DNA of 64,000 nucleotides from Hymenopus coronatus (Eukaryota > Arthropoda > Insecta > Mantodea > Hymenopodidae), in contig CM060900.1 of assembly GCA_030762935.1 (NCBI GenBank), positions 284,166,284-284,230,283 of the forward strand, written 5' to 3'. Shown here in pieces: positions 57,160-64,000 of the stretch (position 1 is the stretch's first letter; every line of letters begins with the position of its first letter). A program made the translations under genes and the position numbers. The notes under the pieces are model-generated. The model ran no database searches, was not told the DNA's origin, and saw nothing but the letters and a program-made list of their open reading frames with translations.

Positions 57160-57660
57160 CTTATTTTACTTTCTCTATGACGTACACATAGAAAACGTAT
57201 TGCATTCCATCCAAAAATTCAATATGCAGATCTCACCGGAGATACATGCTCTGAAGCCCCAAATTTAAAAAAAAAACAAAACAAAAAAAAAAACATTTTA
57301 GACAAAAGTCCGCGTATGTGTGGGAACAGTATAACTGAAAAACGAAACATCGGGTAAATACCAAAGTTGGTATTTAAGCTCGGATGTAACACGAAAGTAG
57401 CCAAGAAAAACCCTCACCCCAGACTGCTCTATTCATTGAATATTTTTCGAAATGTTTTATGTTAACGGCAATGGTTTTAATTAAATCACAAATTATAAAG
57501 ATATTCACATATAACATAGAATTTATGGCTTTAATTTTCTGGGAATAGCTTGTGAAGTCCCTTTCGCTCGGAGGGAAATGTATCTTGTCTAATCGGTAAC
57601 CGTTTAATGATAGACGAAAACGGGTGTTGGACACTTGCACTCAATCATCCTTATACATGT
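57160..57660 (-). mobile_element. Family A repeat, copy 10 (partial)
   Basis: It starts TTTACTTTCTCTATGACGTA, then has AATATGCAGATCTCACCGGA, CAGTATAACTGAAAAACGAA, AATACCAAAGTTGGTATTTA and TTTTCTGGGAATAGCTTGTG. The other end is lost. Confidence 0.65.
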
Positions 57661-57944
57661 GACTCTTAACCAACATAATGCCGTTACCAGGAAACACCGC
57701 GTGGAGATAATCTCCTTTTGATTCCCATTTTGTGTTGTATTTTAAAATATAAGCACACAAATGTGTTACAAAACAATCGTTTCCGTGGATTTAGCCAGTT
57801 TTAGTTTTTCTTAAGCTTTTGCTCCAGAAGAACCGTCAGCTTTTATCTGCAATGTTTTCAACTTAGTATCGTTTTTCCTTCAAAACGGAAGAGATATTAC
57901 TACATTTTTGTAAATAGACAATTTCTTCAAGAAAATGCACAATA

Positions 57945-59276
57945 CGAGGTACGTCCAGAAAGTAAGTTCCGTTTGGTAATAAAATTAAATTGTTTACAGA
58001 TACAGAATAATTATTTATTGCACAAAATTCTACAACTGTTAAACTACTTTTCCACATAACTGCCGAAATTTTGCAGGCATTTGTCATAGCGTGGCACAAG
58101 TTTTTGTATACCTTCTTCATAGAAGTTTGCCGCCTGTGTCTTCAAAAAGTTGGAAACATTTACTTTCAGCTCTTCGTCATTGTTGAAGTGTTGATCGCCA
58201 AGGAAAGACTTGAGATGTAAGAACAGCTGAAAGTAGCTAGGAGCGAGGTCAGGGCTGTACGGAGGATGGTCAAACACGTCCCAGCCAAATCCCTGTAGGA
58301 GGTTTTTCGTCACATTTGCAGTGTGTGGTCGTGCGTTGTCGTGAAGAAAAACAACACCTTTTGACAGCAATCCTCGGCGCTTATTCTGTATTGTGCGGCG
58401 CAATTTCCTAAGTGTCTCGCAATAAACATCTGCTTTGATTGTTTGACCACGCGGTAAGCAATCAATGAGTAAGATGCCTTTCCAGTCCCAGAACACTGTG
58501 CACATCATTTTTTGAGGTGTCAAGATTTATTTCGGCTTAACCTTTGCTGGGGATGAAGTGTGCCTCCATTCCATTGATTGCCGCTTACTTTCAAGGGTGT
58601 CGTAAGAAACCCAAGTCTCATCTCCTGTGACTATCTGTGTCAGAAATTCTTCGCCGTCTTCATCATAACGGGTTAATAACTGAAGTGCACTACCCATCCG
58701 TTTTGTTTTGTGTTGCTCAGTAAGAATCTTTGGTACCCAACGTGAGCAAAGTTTACGAAATTTCAGTTTTTCGGTAACAATTTCATGAATTAGTGATCGT
58801 GAGCTTTGGGGAAATTCCATAGCGAGAGCACTAATTGTAAACTTGCTGTTTTCCTGGATCTTGTCATCAATCGCGTGAACCAGTTCTTCTGTAACCGAAG
58901 ATGGACGCCTACTTCGTTCTTCATCGTGCACTTCACTATGTGCTTCATTGAACTGTCGGACGCATCTTCTCACCATTGAATCACTCATCGCATTTTGTCC
59001 GTAAACTTCGCAAATTTGCCGATAAATTTCAGTTGGTTTCACTTTCCTAGCATTCAGAAAACGAATCATAGATCTGATTTCACAAGCGGCGGGATTTTCA
59101 ATCAACACCGACATTGTAAACAAGCACAACAAAGCGTATGTGGCTGACAGCGATCTCAAAATGGCGCACGTATCTTCTCCTTGATACAGAGCGTCTACCG
59201 CGCATGTGCGGAACTGCGATCGCAGCGCTGCAGCGGAGATAAATTGAAACGGAACTTACTTTCTAGACGTACCTCG
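57945..59276 (-). mobile_element. Mariner element, 1,332 bp, with TIRs and TA target duplication
   Basis: The left end reads CGAGGTACGTCCAGAAAGTA then AGTTCCGTTT. The complement of the right end reads CGAGGTACGTCTAGAAAGTA then AGTTCCGTTT, with one difference in the first 30 bases. TA flanks both sides (57,943-57,944 and 59,277-59,278), exactly the mariner target duplication. The transposase gene fills most of the interior. This is the best-preserved mobile element in the window. Confidence 0.95.
58044..59114 (-). pseudogene. Mariner transposase, full length with one stop and one catalytic change
   Basis: From ATG at 59,114 the frame runs 356 codons to the stop ending at 58,044, the normal size for mariner transposases. 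N-terminal helix-turn-helix, residues about 8-60, with VLIENPAACEIRSMIRFLNA; hinge HDEERSRRPS near 63-72; second helix region 90-115; WVPKIL 126-131; first catalytic D165 in VTGDETW; D259 in LHDNARPHT; YSPDLAPSYF 286-295. The third aspartate of the DD34D triad should be residue 294, 34 residues after D259; here it is Tyr. Codon 196 (58,529-58,527) is TAA. All else is in one frame, ending LVPRYDKCLQNFGSYVEK. I chose this ATG because the family begins there; upstream codons are open but unlike it. Confidence 0.92.
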
Positions 59277-59278
59277 TA

Positions 59279-60640
59279 TTTCCATCTATATCAAGCTTTA
59301 CTAATGATTCATTAACCATTTATTTTCATCAGATTTTATTGCTGATTTGTTCAGTTTCTTGTCCTCTAGTGCATGTGTGTAATTGGTATTCAGCATATTC
59401 TCGAAGGGTGTTTACTAATGTGTATACATTTGGATGTACTCTCGAAACTGGACTGCTTAGCTTTAGATTCCATCCTTCAGAGACGTTGGTAGTCCTCTGC
59501 CGTTTGCCCGAGCAGTTACATACAACTCCCGGAAGTTTGTCATTCTCCAACTATTGCTCGACAAAGTAAGCATAAAGACTTCGAAACCTTTCATTTTCAG
59601 ATGTGTTTTCCTGGATGCATAGCCAAACATAATTGATCATGTTGCACACACACACACGCGCGAGTTTGAAGCCGAATTTCATTTTCTGCGTATTCTGTAA
59701 CTAGCCCAAGTCCCTTAGTTTCCTCGGCAAACATGGTTGGAACGGTAATTAAATTGCTGTCAGAAATCTTCACTGATGGGAACAAGTTATTTATTGACTC
59801 AGTGATAGCGTCACATAGTCAACAATCACTGTCTTTGGATCCCAGCCCGGCGAACTGTGAATACTTTGTCTTAAGTTTCGATTTTCTTATTTAGCAGAAG
59901 TGCGTACAGCACAGGTAAGACGTTGGTTTCTTCTTTAGCAGTTCCCAGATCATCTGAACATCTGGTTAAATTGCTTACTAGAACTCCATCAATAAAAAAT
60001 GAGACTGGAATTTCCAAAATATTCCTTCCTTTTCCAATGGCAAACGCTAGTATTTCTATTGAGGTCCGCGATTGTCGTCGTACAGAAAAAACTTTTATGC
60101 TTCGTTCAATATTAGTTGTTAAGAGAAAGTTGCATCTTCTGCAAGAGCTGGATTTGTAATACGCCAGGATGTTTCCTCCAAATACGGCAACGTCTGCTTA
60201 CTGCTTGTTCATGTTGGCATAGCAGTCACAAAATCGTAACCGCAATTAAATAGTTTTCCAAATTCTTCCACATATATGTTTGAAATTGATTGATCGGTTT
60301 CCCTCACGGGCTTTCTGGCGTTAAATCTTTTGCTTTCGAACTTCATTTGCTGCAACATCTGCAACACACATATGCAGCTGTTCTCTCAAAATGGCGGGTT
60401 TTTGGTGAAGCATGCATGCCCTTTACAGTCTTTCTTCTTATAGTCCACAGAGCGCCAATGTGTGACGTTTTTGTATGATTGACTATATATTGATACTCTT
60501 GTAGATAAATAGCGGATTGCTCTTGCTAGTTTCGGTGACCTTCATGAAATCTGCAGAGAACACGGAGAAAACAACACAGAAATGAACGACAATGTATTAC
60601 AACTAAGAAAGAACAAATAATTAAAAAGGCCAGCTCATGA
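59279..60640. other. Unannotated stretch
   Basis: A short CA/CG run lies at 59,646-59,663. No coding family or repeat structure was recognised. Confidence 0.3.
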
Positions 60641-60648
60641 TTAAAACA

Positions 60649-60888
60649 GGGGATGGTTTATCCCCTCTACCCTCCCTTAATTAAGCTCCTCCACCTTCAA
60701 GCAATAATGGTTTGCCAGAACTGGATTCCTGAGTTCAAATGTCACCAACCTGTGCCATAGTGTAACTCTCTGGTAACAATAGGGGATGATTTATATCCCT
60801 TCAACCCTCTCCTAATTAAGTTCCATCTTTAAGCAATATGGTTTCCCAGAACTGGAATCCTGAGCGCAAATGTCACTAAATTGTAGTG
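60649..60888. repeat. Diverged direct repeat, 133-bp period
   Basis: GGGGATGGTTTATCCCCTCT at 60,649 and GGGGATGATTTATATCCCTT at 60,782 start two units that share TAATTAAG, CAAGCAATAATGGTTT or AAGCAATATGGTTT, and CCAGAACTGGA(T/A)TCCTGAG, then AAATGTCAC. They differ by many substitutions, so this duplication is old. Confidence 0.85.
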
Positions 60889-61414
60889 ACACTGAGTACA
60901 ACTGTCATGGATTGCCACTGAGTGTCACAGACTCGACTAAAACATACCTAAAACGCAGATCTCTTCAAAACCCACATTTATTTAAAATTACTTTGTAGCG
61001 TCTGCTGTTTCCGACATATCTGTTATTAATTGTTCGAATTGTTCAAAACCTAACGTTCTTTTAAAATCCTGTCGATTTTCACATTTTTTATGTCTTGTAA
61101 ATGTTATCGGTGAAATTACACCAAAACTTGTCAAAACTGAAATACTTAAAAGTGTTTCAGGTATTCCATGCGTTAAGAAGACAATCTTTATTTTTTTCGA
61201 CATGTACATAACTACCAGTTAACCTAAACTATTAATGCTTAGTTGTAAGCTCACCCGGCTTTAAATCCTGTTTGCTCCCGAACTTATTTTATCATTTTGC
61301 CACTCGCAGGATCTTCCATAGGATCCAATTTGGTTTACTAATTTGTTTCAAAATTTTTGTTCTATTTCTTAAATGCACACTGCAAAAGAGAACCATATGC
61401 TTTTTATTGTCTCA

Positions 61415-62310
61415 ATCATGTACAATGTACATAATAAGTAGAGAAGTTCTGTTTTACCAGAAACGTTTATGTCGAGATTTCACCGGAAATATATGTTTTG
61501 ACGACCCCTGAATCAAAAAAAAGAGAATTTCTTGAAAGTAAGCTCCGTATATGTGCCTTTATGACTGTGAACAGAATAACTTAAAAACAAAAATTCTGTT
61601 ATATACCAATTTTGGCATTTAAGTTCCATATCTTCCAATGATGTGACATAAAGATTTTCAAGAAAATCCCGCAACCCAAAAAACCCTTTGCATGGAGATT
61701 TTTTTCAGAATTTTCTGAAAAATAGTTCCACCTATTTTGATTAAAATGACACACATTAAAGATGTTACATAACATGTATATGTCGAATATTCTGGGAATA
61801 GTCTTTGAAATCCTGTTCATTCTGGCTGACTTTTGCTTAACTGACAGACATTAAAAGTCGGTCAGATATGTTTCTCGACACGAAGTAGTAATAAACAAAG
61901 TTGCAAAATCTTCCTGTTAAGTGTGGAACAGAAAGGCAAAATCCTACTACACAAAAGATGCAGATGTTGAAGTACACAATTTGGCGTATAATTTTGTGGG
62001 GTTAACCATTTCCGACATATTTCTTGTTTTACCTCTGCTCAAATGAAAAATTATTTGTATTTTTCCCCTTCTTTTTTCATTCTAGTTATGCAAATAGAAA
62101 GGACTTTCAAGCCCATCATATAGATCTTAGAAGATTTGACTATCGCTTTAGCCTAGTGCGTTCCCTTACTTCCCCTGTATCCGTAATAGGCCACGTCTGC
62201 TAATGCTTAGCTTGATTAGCATGAAGGAGATAGAAGAATAAGCATCTGTATAAATAGTTTGCTGCAAAACCGGTAAGAGAAAGTCATGTGAATGAAACAT
62301 CAGGGTTTTT
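61415..62310 (-). mobile_element. Family A repeat, copy 11
   Basis: It starts near GTAGAGAAGTTCTGTTTTAC, then has GTCGAGATTTCACCGGAAAT, CCAATTTTGGCATTTAAG, AAGATTTTCAAGAAAATCCC and TATTCTGGGAATAGTCTTTG, ending GGTAAGAGAAAGTCATGTGA near 62,275. It has nearly the full block order of copy 1, inverted. A weaker partial end lies near 63,370-63,420 (GGGCAGAAAAAGTCTTTTGA). Confidence 0.65.
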
Positions 62311-64000
62311 TAAAACAGTGCTATAATTTGCAAAAACAAATTAATAACTTTTGAAAACTAAAGAATTTTGGAGAGTACAAAGAGTAATACTATTCTACCT
62401 TATTATTGAGGGTTAATATAAAAATTATGATAGCTACTTTCGGAAACTCATTTACCAAAAAACCGATTTTTGGGGGGGGGGTTGTTGTAAAAAATGCCTT
62501 GAGTGAAGCATTGTGATTATAACAATGAATTTACACAATAACAATTTCATATTTAAATAACCACGCAGGGTAGAATTTCGAAACATAGCATAAACATTAC
62601 TGTTCTTGTGTGTGATAATTGTTAGAAATTTAAACTACATATTTTGCATACTGTGAATTTTCCAAATTTTACAAATGCACTCATTACTTACAAGGGGTCA
62701 TTGTCACATTGATGTTACAGATGCACCTGGGATTTCCTTTAGTGAAAATAGAAAAATAAAAATACCCGTGTCTGGGCTTTCTCTCCCAAGGAAAGGGATA
62801 TTTATAATCACAACGATTTACTAATAAAGGTTAATTCCGCAAATATATAGTTTCTGACAGATATTAAGGGAGACAATTTACAAAAATGGATAGTTTTTAT
62901 TTTTATCTTCATTTTTTTTGAGGCACCCAAAACTGGAAAAAAATGAAACCCTCATCGACCTATAATCTGTTTTTTAAATTAACTGTTATATGTCATCCTT
63001 ACTGCGGTCTTGTGCTCAGATACCTATAGCCTTGGTGCATGCAAAGTACATTATCAGCGCCTGACATAGTAACCAGGCAGCAGATCGTTGAGGGGAAAAC
63101 AGACCTAAAATGAGCAGTTACGAGAAAGACCAGTTATATTTTTCTGTTGAATGTATTTTCAGTACAGAAATTACAGCTCAATCGACATTATTGTGAACAT
63201 TTCCCTTGTTAGTATAGAATTTTAGGGCCAGTGTTAGTGTAGTTCTAGACTATCGCTATTGCCTTTATATCTATAATGAAACGAACAATGCAGCTCTTTC
63301 CGGAAGGGATAATTAAACTGAAATAGATAGGAAAATATACTTTTATAACAATAATTGTATAACCACTAATAAACCATAAAGGGCAGAAAAAGTCTTTTGA
63401 ATGCAGCACATCGGATTTTTCTGTTGTTTTTATTACAGAGTATGTGAATTATTCTGGTATCGCCAAGTATTGTATTGTACATTCCGTTCAGAAAAGTTAC
63501 TTTGCATGAAAAGGTAGCTATGCAAGGTGGTCACAAATGATACAGAATATCTGGTGACGTTCGGCGATTCTTACCACAGTTGCACCAGATACAATTGTTC
63601 CAGAACAATGCTTTAATGGTAAGCAAAAATAAGTTTCCAAATTTAAAAGTATAGTAAGTAATTAAACTATTTAAAGTATTTTTCTATAATATACTGTGGG
63701 AGAAACCTTTATGGAACGAACGCTATTAAATTATTTGATAATACGTGTAGGTAGCAGGGAGGTGAAGATCATTAAGATGGGTCCTGGAATCTACGCATGT
63801 GTTAGTAAGTAGCCAATTGGCGAAAATTGGGAGACGAACTGTTGTATCAATTGTCTTCTCAATAATTAACTGAGTAAAAAACAATTTTCCCTGTTAACGT
63901 TCAACAGCATCAAAGTAAATATTAAAAGCAGTAACATTGTTTTTGTTAACCAGTAATAGTGGTTTCTATTAATAAAATTACTAAACATTTAATATAGTTA
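62311..64000. other. Unannotated AT-rich stretch
   Basis: Nothing recognised except the weak family A end near 63,370-63,420 and a 9-G run at 62,473-62,481. Confidence 0.3.

Overview
The window looks like repeat-dense, AT-rich nuclear DNA of an arthropod, most likely an insect. The evidence is the mix of mobile elements: mariner, Tc1-like, hAT, P-element/THAP, Helitron, I-type and jockey/R1-like non-LTR retrotransposons and tRNA-derived SINEs. Long CA, TA and trinucleotide microsatellites are scattered among them. I found no bacterial operon structure, no rRNA or intact tRNA gene, and no host protein-coding exon that I could recognise. The species cannot be told from the sequence alone.

Layout. 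1-7.6 kb: a short insert with a perfect 14-bp target duplication, the first copy of a repeat I call family A, the 3' end of a decayed mariner, a fold-back element made from a DUF4817-type transposase gene, a Helitron helicase remnant ending in a CTAG terminus, and a tandem array of about 205-bp units. 7.8-12.7 kb: a hAT transposase remnant split by a tRNA-SINE, a mariner with a perfect 101-bp internal duplication, a P-element/THAP9-like remnant, and the 3' end of a non-LTR element. 14-18.3 kb: two Tc1-like remnants and a mariner with a duplicated right end. 19-27.6 kb: family A copies, a SINE, the 5' half of a non-LTR element with a gag-like ORF, one copy of a repeat shared with 39 kb, and a cluster of family A copies in both orientations. 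30-35 kb: a long, frameshifted I-type retrotransposon. 36-46.6 kb: SINEs, hAT pieces and small TIR elements. 48-54.9 kb: local duplications and more family A copies, one split by a SINE-bearing insert. 57-59.3 kb: a nearly intact mariner with TA target duplications, one nonsense codon and a substituted catalytic aspartate. 60-64 kb: a local duplication and a last family A copy.

The genes do not form a pathway. They are successive transposon insertions, and the nesting gives relative ages: the SINE is younger than the 7.8-9.0 kb hAT; the 51.8-52.35 kb insert is younger than the family A copy it splits; and the 58 kb mariner is probably among the youngest. The least explained element is family A: 0.7-1.1 kb, AT-rich, non-coding, about ten or more copies in 64 kb, lying in both orientations and sometimes head to head. 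All protein identifications come from reading translations and recognising family motifs; no database search was possible.
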